Notes: generated from the letters alone by a model not told the origin. DNA of 14,171 nt from Paracoccaceae bacterium (GCA_029881635.1 JAOUMG010000009.1:1-14171); one strand, 5' to 3'; positions 1-8,483 are shown, numbered from the stretch's first letter. Program-made: numbers and translations.

Positions 1-33
1 CCATCGATTCTGCGCAAGATTTTTGTCACCCGA

Positions 34-1263
34 TCAAATGCTTCCGAGCATGGTTTCGTAGTGCCGCTTGCTTCCGCCCGTCGCAAAGGATCGTCCCAGA
101 TCAGCGAGGCTGTCGAGTGAATGGCAGGCAAAAAAGCTATCCACGATAGGCAGAAGGGCTCGAATTCCTGCGGCTTGCGGCGCGAATCCCTCAAACCGAA
201 GAAGCGGGTTGAGCCAGATCAACCGGCGGCACGACCGTGCAAGGCGCGCGGCTTCGGTCTTCAACAACTCCGTTTCGCCCCGTTCCAACCCGTCAGTGAT
301 CAGCAGTACGACTGCACCTTGCCCGAGAACTCGCCGCGACCAGTCCCGGTTGAACCGGTAAAGCGCCTCGCCGATCCGCGTCCCACCTTGCCAGTCCGGC
401 ACGTCGCGTCCCACGGCCTCAAGCGCAAGATCAACATCTTTAAGCGCAAGCGCACGGGTGACATTGGTAAGGCGGGTTCCGAAAGTGAAGCCATGCACCC
501 GCCCCCAACCGGATGCAGGTGCCCAGGTCAATGCGTGCAGAAAATGCATCATCATCCGCGCATAAGACGACATTGAACCGGATATGTCGCAAATCGCCAC
601 AAGGTTTGGTGGCCTGTATATCGGGGTCTTCAGCGACATTCGGTCGATTTCGCCGCCCTTGCGCAATGACCTGCGCAACATCGCGCGCGCATCGGGTTGG
701 CGCCCGGATTGTGCTGGGCGAAATCGGCGTGTCGCGAGGGGATCAACCGGCAAGTTTAGCGTGCGTATCAGTTTGGCAGCTTCGGCTTGTTCGACGACGC
801 TCATCTGCTCAAAATCCCGATTGCGCAGCACCTCGTTTCCCGACCAGCTGAGTTTGGTGTCGATTTCGATCTGGTCGCGCTCACGTGGGGTTTCCTGCCC
901 CGAAGCCCCCTCCCACATGGCTTCGGCTGCGCGTTTCTGGGCTGGCTTTGGCTGCTTTTCCTTTTGCGCCATGGTTTGCATCATCGGCAGCATCGACCGA
1001 ACCATGCGTTCAAGAAACTCCGGGTCGCGCCAGAACATCTGAAAAATCTGGTGAAAGACTTCCAGATGCTCGGGCCGTGACACCAGTGTCGCGCGCAAGG
1101 CATAGTAAAAATCGTCGCGCCGCGTGAACCCGGCGGCGGCAACCGCGGAAATCGCGCCTTTTACCTGCGATGTTCCAACCCTCAGCCCGGCCTTGCGCAA
1201 CGCGCGGGCAAAATGAACGATATTGTCAACAAGCCGGCTATCTGTTGCAGGCAGGTTATTCAT
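34..1263 (-). CDS. VWA domain protein, CoxE-like
   Basis: A 409-residue cytoplasmic protein with no signal peptide or membrane segment. The C-terminal half is a von Willebrand A domain with a complete MIDAS metal site: DISGS at residues 226-230, the threonine of GGTRIG at 295, and TDG at 323-325. The N-terminal half is helical, with a basic/Gln-rich linker at about 100-130. This layout is that of CoxE-family proteins, which work with a MoxR ATPase to remodel or load metalloenzymes. It is shorter than NorD, the VWA partner in nitric oxide reductase maturation. The ATPase gene directly upstream ends 3 bases before this ATG, so translation is probably coupled; no strong ribosome site is seen. 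The partner enzyme is not shown by the sequence. Family call is firm, target unknown. Confidence 0.88.
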   Translation of the reverse strand: MNNLPATDSRLVDNIVHFARALRKAGLRVGTSQVKGAISAVAAAGFTRRDDFYYALRATLVSRPEHLEVFHQIFQMFWRDPEFLERMVRSMLPMMQTMAQKEKQPKPAQKRAAEAMWEGASGQETPRERDQIEIDTKLSWSGNEVLRNRDFEQMSVVEQAEAAKLIRTLNLPVDPLATRRFRPAQSGRQPDARAMLRRSLRKGGEIDRMSLKTPIYRPPNLVAICDISGSMSSYARMMMHFLHALTWAPASGWGRVHGFTFGTRLTNVTRALALKDVDLALEAVGRDVPDWQGGTRIGEALYRFNRDWSRRVLGQGAVVLLITDGLERGETELLKTEAARLARSCRRLIWLNPLLRFEGFAPQAAGIRALLPIVDSFFACHSLDSLADLGRSFATGGSKRHYETMLGSI

Positions 1264-1266
1264 TGA

Positions 1267-2181
1267 TCACGAGGCCTGCGCCAATTGCTGGCGCACCTCG
1301 TTTATGATGCGCGTCGCCTCGGATCCTGCAATCTTGGCGATGTCATCTTGGTATTTCAACAGCGCGCCCAGCGTTTCGGTCACCACATCGGGCGACAACG
1401 CCACGGCATCCAGCGCGATCAGGCAGCGCGCCCAGTCTATCGTTTCGGCGACGCCGGGGTTCTTGAAAAGATCGACGCCGCGAAGGGACTGAACGAACGT
1501 GACGATTTCCTTCGACAATGTCGCCGAGCAATCCGGCACGCGGGCGTGGAGGATGGCCAATTCGCGCTCAAAAGCCGGGTAATCGACCCAATGATACAGG
1601 CATCGCCGCTTGAGCGCGTCATGCACCTCACGCGTTCGGTTCGACGTAAGGATCACGATGGGCGGTTCTTCGGCCTTCACCGTGCCTATTTCCGGAATGG
1701 TTACCTGAAAATCCGAAAGCGCCTCCAGGAGGAAGGCCTCGAAAGGCTCATCTGTCCGATCAACCTCGTCGATCAGCAGAACGGGCGGGCCCTCGGCATG
1801 GGGCTCCATCGCCTGCAAAAGCGGGCGCTTGATCAGGTAGTCCTGCGAAAAAAGTTCCGACTGCAATTCTTCCCGACTGGCGCTGCCAGCGGCTTCGGCC
1901 GTACGAATGGCAATCATCTGGGCCGAAAAGTTCCATTCATAGATCGCCGCGGCCGCATCCAGCCCCTCATAGCATTGCAAACGAATGAGCCGCCGACCAA
2001 GAGCGGCGGCAAGAGCCTTGGCAATTTCGGTTTTGCCAACCCCTGCCTCGCCTTCCAGAAACAGAGGCTTGCCAAGCTTTAATGACAAGAACACGACCGT
2101 CCCAAGATCACGGCCACAGACATAACCTTCTGAGGACAACGCAGTGAGAGTGTCTTCGATGCTGGTCGGAATGACCGCCAT
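1267..2181 (-). CDS. MoxR-family AAA+ ATPase, CoxD/NorQ-like
   Basis: A 304-residue AAA+ ATPase of the MoxR group. Walker A is GEAGVGKT (44-51), Walker B is VLLIDEVDR (134-142), sensor 1 is ILTSNRTRE (177-185), and an arginine-finger segment LKRRCLYHW (190-198) follows. MoxR ATPases pair with VWA proteins as chaperones that insert cofactors or metals; CoxD (CO dehydrogenase) and NorQ (NO reductase) are the known examples. The frame is open 45 codons further upstream. I place the start at the ATG at 2181 because AGAGG lies about 7 bases before it and conserved sequence begins soon after; the upstream residues look unlike a folded domain. It is the first gene of the pair with the VWA gene. It sits beside denitrification genes, but no FNR-like box is seen in its 228-base leader. 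Confidence 0.9.
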   Translation of the reverse strand: MAVIPTSIEDTLTALSSEGYVCGRDLGTVVFLSLKLGKPLFLEGEAGVGKTEIAKALAAALGRRLIRLQCYEGLDAAAAIYEWNFSAQMIAIRTAEAAGSASREELQSELFSQDYLIKRPLLQAMEPHAEGPPVLLIDEVDRTDEPFEAFLLEALSDFQVTIPEIGTVKAEEPPIVILTSNRTREVHDALKRRCLYHWVDYPAFERELAILHARVPDCSATLSKEIVTFVQSLRGVDLFKNPGVAETIDWARCLIALDAVALSPDVVTETLGALLKYQDDIAKIAGSEATRIINEVRQQLAQAS

Positions 2182-2380
2182 GCCATTGCCTCTTTTGAAA
2201 TCATTTCCGGCATTTAAGCATTGGCATACAACTCTGTCCACGCGCGAAACGATTGCGGTGGGTAAAGCGGGGTCTTTGATCTCCTTGTTGCAGAACCGCG
2301 AAAAGATCAGGGGCAATCCAGACCCGCGGAGCGAGCGCCATGCAAAAATCAGGATGATCGAGATTGAACCGAACGTCCGA

Positions 2381-2402
2381 ACCGGAACGAAAGGGTTCCG
2401 GT
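2381..2402 (-). terminator. Perfect hairpin after pseudoazurin gene
   Basis: ACCGGAAC (2381-2388) and GTTCCGGT (2395-2402) are exact reverse complements around a 6-base loop, starting 8 bases beyond the pseudoazurin stop codon. It could end or attenuate the pseudoazurin transcript before the MoxR gene. There is no clear T-run on either side, so it is a weak intrinsic terminator or an mRNA-stabilising stem. The rest of the 2182-2409 gap shows nothing else I can support. Confidence 0.5.
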
Positions 2403-2409
2403 AACCTTG

Positions 2410-2841
2410 CTATTTTACCTCAGTCAGCAACTCTTCGAACCGGCTTTTTGCCTTGCCTTTGTGCTTGGCTGCCTTTGCCTCTTCGAGGTTGACGGGCGCC
2501 CCTGCCTGGATCAGGGCGACCATCCCCATCAGGTAATGTGGTTTGCACTTCACGCCGTAAATCCCTTCCTGAACCAGTGTCACGGAGATTTCTTTGTTCA
2601 TCTCTCCCACAAAAACCTCCGCGCCGGCGGGCAACATTCCCTCGATGCTTTCAGCATTGTGACCCTTGTCCGTTGGCAAAAACACAACCGTGTCACCGAC
2701 CTGTGCCGAAATAAACGCGGGTTCGAATACCATCGCGCCGGCCTCGCCCTTGTTGAGCATCCGAACTTCGTACGTCTCGGCGTTGGCGGTGCCTGAAAAA
2801 AGAATAACGGTAGTGGCAGCAAGCAGTATCCTGGCGTTCAT
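2410..2841 (-). CDS. Pseudoazurin, type 1 copper electron carrier
   Basis: A 143-residue periplasmic blue copper protein. Residues 1-21 are a Sec signal peptide ending ANA, cut before ETYEV. The type 1 copper ligands are His61, Cys99, His102 and Met107. After removing 21 residues these become His40, Cys78, His81 and Met86, the numbering and spacing of known pseudoazurins. Pseudoazurin shuttles electrons from the bc1 complex to nitrite reductase and NosZ in alphaproteobacterial denitrifiers, which fits the nos genes 1.5 kb away. The Lys-rich C-terminus (about 123-133) is part of the basic surface such carriers use for docking. The ATG at 2841 has AGGA about 9 bases upstream. A TTG-N8-CAA box at 2914-2927 sits where it could activate this gene. 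Confidence 0.95.
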   Translation of the reverse strand: MNARILLAATTVILFSGTANAETYEVRMLNKGEAGAMVFEPAFISAQVGDTVVFLPTDKGHNAESIEGMLPAGAEVFVGEMNKEISVTLVQEGIYGVKCKPHYLMGMVALIQAGAPVNLEEAKAAKHKGKAKSRFEELLTEVK

Positions 2842-2913
2842 CGGACAGTCCTTTGGGGCATGATCATTTGGTTTCGTTCGCCCTGCTTATGGGGTAATCA
2901 GATGCAAGAAACG

Positions 2914-2927
2914 TTGTCCTGGCTCAA
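2914..2927 (-). promoter_or_regulatory. FNR/NnrR-type box, pseudoazurin/regulator spacer
   Basis: TTGTCCTGGCTCAA matches TTG-N8-CAA, the outer half-sites bound by FNR, NnrR and Dnr regulators. Its centre is 79 bases from the pseudoazurin ATG. Activation at the usual -41.5 spacing would start transcription near 2879 and leave a leader of about 38 bases. A CATAAG at 2886-2891 (minus strand) is a possible -10 element. It could also affect the divergent regulator gene. The inner bases are not well conserved, so this is a candidate only. Confidence 0.5.
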
Positions 2928-2964
2928 ACTCTGAACCGCAACACCGGGCGCCAATCCAAGGGCT

Positions 2965-2978
2965 TTGAATTGAACCAA
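2965..2978. promoter_or_regulatory. Second TTG-N8-CAA site over regulator start
   Basis: TTGAATTGAACCAA also fits TTG-N8-CAA and covers the proposed TTG start codon (2970) of the Crp/Fnr gene. If bound, it would block the regulator's own promoter or elongation and so act as an autorepression site. It may be chance, since part of it is coding sequence. Confidence 0.25.
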
Positions 2979-3665
2979 CTAGACGAAAGCCTCTTGTCCG
3001 CAATTCCGCCGTTCCGGCGGTTGGACCGCGCGCAGATCCGTGAGATCCTCGACCTGGCGACACCGGCGCGCTTCGATGAAAGACAGGCGATATTCGAGGA
3101 AGGTGCCGAAGCCAGCCGGTTCTATCTGCTGCTTGACGGTGTAATTCGCGTGATCCGAACGACACCCGGTGGCGATCAGATCATTGTACTTCATATCGCT
3201 GCCGGACAACTGTTCGGAATTGCACCTGCATTGGGGCATGATACCTATCCTGCCACCGCAACAGCCGCAGGTGAATGTCTGGTGCTGGGCTGGCCCGTGC
3301 GCCTGTGGCCGACCTTCGTCGAGAAATACCAAGGCTTTGCGACCGAAACCTACAAAGTGGTCGGTGAGCGGATTGACGAAATGAACAACCGGATCGTCGA
3401 ACTGGCGACACAAGCCGTCGAACAGCGGGTCGCCTGTGCGTTGCTGCGCATGTTGAACCAGACGGGCAAGAAAGTGGATAACGGGATCGAGATTACCTTT
3501 CCGATAACCCGGGCAAATATCTCTGAGATGACAGGCACGACGCTGCATACCGTCAGCCGACTGCTGAGTGCGTGGGAAAAACAGGGCATCCTGGAAAGCG
3601 CGCGGCGTCATATCGTTGTGACAGACCCACACCGGCTCGTCCAGCTCAGCACATCTGCCGCGTGA
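2970..3665 (+). CDS. Crp/Fnr regulator, NnrR/Dnr-type
   Basis: A 231-residue Crp/Fnr-family transcription factor. The N-terminal cyclic-nucleotide-binding-like beta-barrel spans about 14-105, the dimer helix about 120-150, and the winged helix-turn-helix about 178-207 with TVSR (194-197) in the recognition helix. The N-terminal cysteine cluster of oxygen-sensing FNR is absent. The only cysteines are at 103 and 156. It therefore belongs with the NO-responsive Dnr/NnrR/DnrD group, which sense NO, probably through haem, and switch on nir, nor and nos genes. The start is TTG at 2970, with AAGG about 8 bases upstream; no in-frame ATG or GTG is available nearby. It diverges from pseudoazurin and sits 0.7 kb from nosR. 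NnrR versus Dnr naming cannot be settled from the sequence. Confidence 0.88.
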   Translation: MNQLDESLLSAIPPFRRLDRAQIREILDLATPARFDERQAIFEEGAEASRFYLLLDGVIRVIRTTPGGDQIIVLHIAAGQLFGIAPALGHDTYPATATAAGECLVLGWPVRLWPTFVEKYQGFATETYKVVGERIDEMNNRIVELATQAVEQRVACALLRMLNQTGKKVDNGIEITFPITRANISEMTGTTLHTVSRLLSAWEKQGILESARRHIVVTDPHRLVQLSTSAA

Positions 3666-3666
3666 A

Positions 3667-3690
3667 CGCATTCGCGCCGCACCGAATGCG
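3667..3690. terminator. Bidirectional hairpin between convergent genes
   Basis: CGCATTCG (3667-3674) and CGAATGCG (3683-3690) are exact reverse complements around an 8-base loop. They lie in the 26-base gap between the convergent regulator stop (3665) and the DUF1858 stop (3692). The position suits a two-way terminator. No T-run follows on either strand, so strength is uncertain. Confidence 0.6.
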
Positions 3691-3691
3691 G

Positions 3692-3925
3692 CTAGTTCAT
3701 CTTCCAACCCGGCCCCTTTGAGGCCACCGCCGCGCGGAGTTCCGCCCGAAAGGCATCCTCGTTCAACTGATATTCCTCGCAGGCGTCAATGACCGTGTGA
3801 AACGGTGTGATGTAGCATCCGGCACAAAGCATCCCGTGGCGCATGAATACCTCCATCGTAACCGGCCACTGCTTGAACAATGCGCTGAGCGTCATATCCG
3901 GATCGTCGATTGAGCCGCCTGCCAT
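3692..3925 (-). CDS. DUF1858 redox-disulfide domain protein
   Basis: A 77-residue soluble protein with a CxxC pair at Cys34 and Cys37 inside MLCAGCYIT. The preceding segment (MTLSALFKQWP, then VFMRHGM) is typical of DUF1858, also called the hybrid-cluster-protein-associated redox disulfide domain. Members occur beside hybrid cluster protein and nitrogen-oxide genes. A thiol-redox or NO-related role is likely, but the activity is not known. The ATG at 3925 follows GGGA about 9 bases upstream; a second Met at residue 11 has no ribosome site. It faces away from nosR and has its own TTG-N8-CAA box at 4007-4020. The domain call is good, the function open. Confidence 0.8.
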   Translation of the reverse strand: MAGGSIDDPDMTLSALFKQWPVTMEVFMRHGMLCAGCYITPFHTVIDACEEYQLNEDAFRAELRAAVASKGPGWKMN

Positions 3926-4006
3926 CCCGATTTCCCGTCATCTTTCGCCGGACCATTCACCTCCGGGTCATTTCATCATTGATTGCAGTTTGTGTTCGCG
4001 CGGTCT

Positions 4007-4020
4007 TTGCGCTTCGGCAA
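4007..4020 (-). promoter_or_regulatory. FNR/NnrR-type box upstream of DUF1858 gene
   Basis: TTGCGCTTCGGCAA, flanked to give TTTGC-N6-GCAAA (4006-4021), is a near-perfect dyad of the TTG-N8-CAA type with NnrR-like TTGCG halves. Its centre is 88 bases from the DUF1858 ATG, so -41.5 activation would give a leader of about 47 bases. It is about 350 bases from nosR, too far to be its proximal activator site. It is the most symmetrical of the boxes in the window. Confidence 0.55.
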
Positions 4021-4192
4021 ACTCGCAAGGATCACATGTGTTTCATTCGGCAGGCCATGAATGTTCACTTGCAAGGGCAGGGCGCTGGTCGCGGCGCCGA
4101 TGCCTATCTGCCAATCCCTCTACCCGGAGGGTTTGACAATTTGTGATCCTTGGCGGGCAGCGACCGCCCGGCAGGGGATATTCCGGCATTTG

Positions 4193-4206
4193 TTGCTCTA
4201 GCACAA
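4193..4206 (+). promoter_or_regulatory. FNR/NnrR-type box upstream of nosR
   Basis: TTGCTCTAGCACAA fits TTG-N8-CAA with a palindromic CTAG centre. With -41.5 spacing, transcription would begin near 4241, about 130 bases before nosR. GCTAAT (4227-4232) is a plausible -10 element. It is the best candidate for NO/low-oxygen control of the nosRZDFYLX operon. Prediction only. Confidence 0.55.
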
Positions 4207-4358
4207 AGAACGAGCCCGTCACTTGGGCTAATTCCGTCCCGTCGAACCACGGACAAAGTGAAGGGGTCACAGCTTGAAAAGCATCATTGTCGCAAAGTGC
4301 CCGGCCCTGCTTGCAGGCCAGGACGCGACAAAGCCGTTCGGGTGGTGACCGGTGCCGC

Positions 4359-4364
4359 AGGGGG
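4359..4364 (+). promoter_or_regulatory. Ribosome binding site that sets the nosR start
   Basis: AGGGGG lies 5 bases before the TTG at 4370. It favours that TTG over the in-frame GTG at 4352, which has only a poorer G-rich stretch before it. Confidence 0.5.
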
Positions 4365-4369
4365 CGATT

Positions 4370-6562
4370 TTGACTGACCTGAGAATTGCAGCATTGGCCG
4401 TTATCTACGCGCTGGCCCTGTCCATCGCGGGCGCCACAGCTGCGACGGCAAGCGATCTGGGGCGTTTTCTGCCAAAGATTGACCCTGCCGAGCTGGTCAA
4501 GGGCGCGACGGCGTTCGGGCCTGTGGATTCCGACTTTCCAACGGCACCGATCCTTTCAGGGTCAAAAACGGTTGGCCATGCCTTCCTGACTTCGGATTTT
4601 GTCGGAACCACCGGATATTCGGGCAAGCCGATCCATATCGTTGCGGCGATTTCACCCGATGCCGTGCTGACCGGCGCCAAGCTGGTGGAGCATTCCGAAC
4701 CCATTGTTCTTATCGGCATTCCCGAGGCAAAGGTCAGGGCGGTGATTGATGGCTATGCGGGCCTTGACCTGAAAGCAGAGGCCGCTGGTGGCGGGGCGTC
4801 ACATGACCTGGACATCATTTCGGGCGCCACCGTGACCATAATGGTTATCGACGATTCCCTCATCAGATCGGGCATCAAGGTGGCCAGATCACTGGGGCTG
4901 GGCGGTCTTGCCCCCGTGACGGTCTCCGCACCACCGCGTGAGATCGACATGACCAGGCAAGCCATTCAGGACTGGCAACAGCTGACAGGCGACGGTTCGG
5001 TCCGGCGGTTGTTGCTGACAATCGGAGAGATCAACGAAGCCTTTGCCGCAACCGGTGACGAAAAAGCCATCGCCCGCCCGGAAAAGGGCGCACCCGAAGA
5101 TGTTTTCATCGACCTCAATCTGGCGGTTGTCACCGCCCCCGCAATCGGCAGGAGCCTGCTGGGCGATGCCGAATACACCAATCTCGAAAACTGGCTGGAA
5201 GAGGGTGAACAGGCGATCCTTGTCACCGGTCGCGGTCCTTACTCCTTCAAGGGTTCGGGATATGTAAGGGGCGGTATCTTTGACCGTATCCAGCTGATCC
5301 AGGGCGACCGGTCGATCCGATTTTTCGATAAACAGCACCGTCGGCTGGGCAGGCTTGCCACGCCAGATGCGCCCGAGTTTCCGGAGGTCGATCTTTTTAA
5401 GATCCCGGCCGATGCCGGGTTCAGTGCGACCGAGCCTTTCCGGCTGCAGCTTCTGGTTCAGCGCGCCATCGGTGCGGTCGACAAGAGCTTTCTGACCTTC
5501 GATCTCGAATACAGGCTGCCCGAGGATTACCTGTTGCCCGCCCCCGTCGCGGCTGCGGTTGCTGAGACCACCGAAGTTGACGACAGCGAAGCGATTGCAA
5601 AGCGGGCGCTTTGGCAACGTATCTGGCGCGACCGCACCGTTGAGATTGGCATTCTGGGCGCGATGCTGGGCGTGCTGACGCTGACTTTCTTTTTCCAGTT
5701 TCAGGCAACGGCAGATGCCAGGCGGTTCTACTGGTTTCGCATGGGGTTCCTGACGATGAGCCTCGTTTTCATCGGCTGGTATGCCAATGCCCAACTGTCG
5801 GTGGTAAACCTGATGGCGCTGGGCGGCTCGCTACAGTCCGGATTTTCATGGGATGCTTTTCTGCTGGACCCACTGGTTTTCATCCAGTGGTTCGCTGTCG
5901 CGGCTGCGCTATTGTTCTGGGGGCGGGGCGCCTATTGCGGATGGCTTTGCCCGTTTGGCGCATTGCAGGAATTGTCCAACCAGATCGCGCGTGCCTTCAA
6001 GGCCCCGCAATGGGACCTGCCTTGGGGGCTTCATGAACGTCTCTGGCCCCTGAAATACATGATCTTTCTGGGCCTGTTTGGCCTTTCCCTGTCGTCGATT
6101 CCCCTGGCGGAAAAATATGCCGAGGTAGAGCCGTTCAAGACCGCGATCATCCTGAAATTCGTCCGCGACTGGCCTTTCGTAGTCTTCGCCGTAACCCTTC
6201 TGGTGATCGGGCTGTTCGTTGAACGGTTCTATTGCCGCTATCTCTGCCCGCTTGGCGCAGCCCTCGCGATTCCGGCGCGCATCCGGATGTTCGACTGGCT
6301 GCGCCGCTACAAGGAATGCGGCAGCCCCTGTCAGGTCTGTGCCATCGAATGCCCGGTCCAAGCCATTCACCCGACGGGTGAGATCAATCCCAACGAATGC
6401 ATCAACTGTCTGAACTGTCAGGTTCTTTACCAGTCCGGGGCGAAATGCCCCGTTGTGATCCGCAAGCTGAAACGACGCACGGCAGACCGTGCATCCGCAA
6501 CGGCAAACAAGGATGCCATCGAACGCGCAATTTCGAAGAAACCTTCAACAATGGAGATATGA
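4370..6562 (+). CDS. nosR: NosR, membrane flavo-Fe-S protein for N2O reduction
   Basis: Residue numbers count from the alternative GTG at 4352 (736 residues); the preferred TTG at 4370 gives 730. A signal peptide or anchor (about 8-33) is followed by a periplasmic FMN-binding domain, with SGATVT (157-162) as the covalent flavin site, its last Thr being the usual acceptor. About five membrane segments lie between 430 and 625. They carry two NosR/NapH-type CxxxCP motifs, C529-C533P and C628-C632P. The C-terminus holds two 4Fe-4S sites: Cys656, 660, 663, 667 and Cys683, 686, 689, 699. NosR passes electrons from the quinol pool towards NosZ and is needed for nos expression and reductase activity. 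All motifs are intact. The stop codon is one base before nosZ. Confidence 0.96.
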   Translation: MTDLRIAALAVIYALALSIAGATAATASDLGRFLPKIDPAELVKGATAFGPVDSDFPTAPILSGSKTVGHAFLTSDFVGTTGYSGKPIHIVAAISPDAVLTGAKLVEHSEPIVLIGIPEAKVRAVIDGYAGLDLKAEAAGGGASHDLDIISGATVTIMVIDDSLIRSGIKVARSLGLGGLAPVTVSAPPREIDMTRQAIQDWQQLTGDGSVRRLLLTIGEINEAFAATGDEKAIARPEKGAPEDVFIDLNLAVVTAPAIGRSLLGDAEYTNLENWLEEGEQAILVTGRGPYSFKGSGYVRGGIFDRIQLIQGDRSIRFFDKQHRRLGRLATPDAPEFPEVDLFKIPADAGFSATEPFRLQLLVQRAIGAVDKSFLTFDLEYRLPEDYLLPAPVAAAVAETTEVDDSEAIAKRALWQRIWRDRTVEIGILGAMLGVLTLTFFFQFQATADARRFYWFRMGFLTMSLVFIGWYANAQLSVVNLMALGGSLQSGFSWDAFLLDPLVFIQWFAVAAALLFWGRGAYCGWLCPFGALQELSNQIARAFKAPQWDLPWGLHERLWPLKYMIFLGLFGLSLSSIPLAEKYAEVEPFKTAIILKFVRDWPFVVFAVTLLVIGLFVERFYCRYLCPLGAALAIPARIRMFDWLRRYKECGSPCQVCAIECPVQAIHPTGEINPNECINCLNCQVLYQSGAKCPVVIRKLKRRTADRASATANKDAIERAISKKPSTMEI

Positions 6563-6563
6563 C

Positions 6564-8483
6564 ATGACCAATGACACGAAAAAAAATCTCACTCTGACAC
6601 GCCGAGGGATGCTGGGCGCAAGTGCCACCGGCGCGGTCTTGGCTACGACCGGCGCAGGTGCGGCCCTCTTCAACGCCAGCGCGGTCAAAGCGCAGAGCAG
6701 CACCCCGAAATTTGAACTCGCCCCGGGGGAACTGGACGAATATTACGGCTTCTGGTCTTCCGGCCAGTCGGGTGAATTGCGCATCCTGGGCTTTCCGTCG
6801 ATGCGCGAACTCATGCGGGTTCCGGTATTCAACCGCTGTTCGGCAACTGGTTGGGGCCAGACCAATGAAAGCCTGAAGGTTCTGACCGAGGGCCTGCTGC
6901 CCGAAACCAAGGAGTTTCTGGCCAAGAAGGGCATGAAAACCTACGACAACGGCGACCTTCACCATCCGCATATGTCGTTCACCGATGGCACCTATGACGG
7001 ACGCTATCTCTTCATGAATGACAAGGCCAATACCCGCGTAGCCCGTGTGCGCTGCGACGTGATGAAATGCGACAAGATCATCGAAATCCCGAACGCGCAT
7101 GACATCCACGGCCTGCGCCCGCAGAAATTTCCGCGCACCGGATATGTCTTTGCCAATGGCGAACATGAGGCGCCCTTGGTCAATGACGGAACGATCCTTG
7201 ATGACCCGAGCCAGTATGTGAACATCTTCACCGCTATCGACGGCGATGAAATGAAAGTTGCCTGGCAGGTCAAGGTGTCGGGTAACCTCGACAACACCGA
7301 CAGCGATTATCAGGGCAAATACGCCTTCTCGACCTCATATAACTCGGAAATGGGCATGACCCTGGCCGAGATGACCGAAAGCGAGATGGACCATGTCGTG
7401 GTCTTCAACCTCAAGGAAATCGAGGCAGGCGTAGCGGCAGGCGATGTGGAAATGCTGAACGGCGTGCCGGTGATAGATGGGCGCAAAGGACAGAACAAGA
7501 AATATACCCGCTACATCCCGATCCCCAACAGCCCGCATGGCTGCAACGCCGCCCCGGACAAAAAGCACATCATGATCAACGGCAAGCTGTCGCCGACCGT
7601 GTCGGTCATCGATGTCGAAAAGGTCGATGCGCTCTTTGAAAGCGATGCCGATCCGCGTTCCTGCATCGTGGCGGAACCCCAACTGGGCCTTGGCCCGCTT
7701 CATACCGCATTCGATGGCAAGGGCTTTGCCTATACAACGCTCTTTCTCGACAGCCAGGTGGTCAAGTGGGACATCGCCAAGGCAATCGAGGCCTATGCCG
7801 GCGCCGATGTCGATCCTATCGTCTCCAAGGTCGATGTGCATTACCAGCCGGGCCACAACTCCACCTCAATGGGCGAAACCGCCGAGGCGGATGGCAAGTG
7901 GCTGGTGTCGATGAACAAGTTCTCCAAGGACCGCTTCCTGAATGTGGGACCGCTGAAGCCAGAAAACGAACAGTTGATCGACATCTCGACCGACGAGATG
8001 AAGGTGGTTCACGATGGCCCGACCTTTGCCGAACCGCATGACAGCATCATCGTGCGCGCCGACATCGTGAATCCGGTCAATGTCTGGGACCGCAATGACC
8101 CGATGTGGGAAGATGCCCGCAAACAGGCAGAGGCGGATGGCGTGACGCTGGAGGACGGCCAGGAGGAAATCATCCGCGACGGCAACAAGGTGCGGATCTA
8201 CATGTGGTCCGTGGCCCCTGCCTTCAGCCATGAAAAGTTCACCGTGAAACAGGGTGACGAGGTGACGGTCTATGTCACCAATCTGGACGATGTAGATGAC
8301 GTGACCCACGGGTTCTGCCTGTCGAACTACGGCATCGCGATGGAGATCGGGCCACAGGCGACAGCCTCGATCACCTTCACGGCCGACCGGCCCGGCGTAC
8401 ACTGGTTCTATTGCCAGTGGTTCTGCCACGCCCTGCACATGGAAATGCGGGGTCGCATGTTCGTCGAACCGGCCGGTGCCTGA
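6564..8483 (+). CDS. nosZ: Nitrous oxide reductase NosZ, clade I (Tat)
   Basis: A 639-residue periplasmic multicopper enzyme that reduces N2O to N2. It has a Tat signal (Arg13-Arg14 in TRRGML, hydrophobic stretch to about 40, cleavage after VKA-Q). A seven-bladed propeller carries the CuZ histidines, which I place at His133, 134, 182, 325, 380, 431 and 492. The C-terminal cupredoxin domain has the CuA set: His582, then C-x-W-F-C-xxx-H-xx-M with Cys617, Trp619, Cys621, His625 and Met628. No ligand is missing. The start at 6564 is chosen because GGAG lies 7 bases upstream and the Tat peptide begins there; the frame is open further upstream inside nosR. The Tat signal and following nosDFYLX place it in clade I. 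Confidence 0.98.
   Translation: MTNDTKKNLTLTRRGMLGASATGAVLATTGAGAALFNASAVKAQSSTPKFELAPGELDEYYGFWSSGQSGELRILGFPSMRELMRVPVFNRCSATGWGQTNESLKVLTEGLLPETKEFLAKKGMKTYDNGDLHHPHMSFTDGTYDGRYLFMNDKANTRVARVRCDVMKCDKIIEIPNAHDIHGLRPQKFPRTGYVFANGEHEAPLVNDGTILDDPSQYVNIFTAIDGDEMKVAWQVKVSGNLDNTDSDYQGKYAFSTSYNSEMGMTLAEMTESEMDHVVVFNLKEIEAGVAAGDVEMLNGVPVIDGRKGQNKKYTRYIPIPNSPHGCNAAPDKKHIMINGKLSPTVSVIDVEKVDALFESDADPRSCIVAEPQLGLGPLHTAFDGKGFAYTTLFLDSQVVKWDIAKAIEAYAGADVDPIVSKVDVHYQPGHNSTSMGETAEADGKWLVSMNKFSKDRFLNVGPLKPENEQLIDISTDEMKVVHDGPTFAEPHDSIIVRADIVNPVNVWDRNDPMWEDARKQAEADGVTLEDGQEEIIRDGNKVRIYMWSVAPAFSHEKFTVKQGDEVTVYVTNLDDVDDVTHGFCLSNYGIAMEIGPQATASITFTADRPGVHWFYCQWFCHALHMEMRGRMFVEPAGA

Larger units (their letters stand above)
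3926..4369. other. Divergent spacer between DUF1858 and nosR genes
   Basis: This 444-base stretch holds no convincing gene. Short open frames on both strands lack ribosome sites and family features. It carries two FNR/NnrR-type boxes (4007-4020 and 4193-4206). It also has small potential stems: CCCTC/GAGGG at 4116-4131 and GGCGG/CCGCC at 4152-4168. The nosR ribosome site is at its right end. It is best read as the shared control region of the two divergent genes. Confidence 0.7.

Noticed and set aside
1..29. Possible third minus-strand gene starting GTG at 29, four bases after the VWA stop
   Set aside because: Only nine codons are inside the window and there is no clear ribosome site, so neither the gene nor its family can be supported, although tight spacing makes it plausible.
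1285..2082. 265-codon plus-strand frame opposite the MoxR gene
   Set aside because: It is antisense to a clear AAA+ ATPase and has no recognisable motif; a GC-rich shadow frame.
2182..2316. 45-codon N-terminal extension of the MoxR ATPase
   Set aside because: The ATG at 2181 has a ribosome site and begins the conserved part; the extension has no conserved features.
2979..3707. 242-codon minus-strand frame opposite the Crp/Fnr gene
   Set aside because: It mirrors a well-supported regulator and has no domain features.
4133..4138. TTGACA as a sigma-70 -35 element for nosR
   Set aside because: No suitable -10 sequence is found about 17 bases downstream; the FNR-type box at 4193 is a better promoter candidate.
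4889..5794. 301-codon minus-strand frame opposite nosR
   Set aside because: Shadow of nosR, whose motifs are intact in the plus strand.
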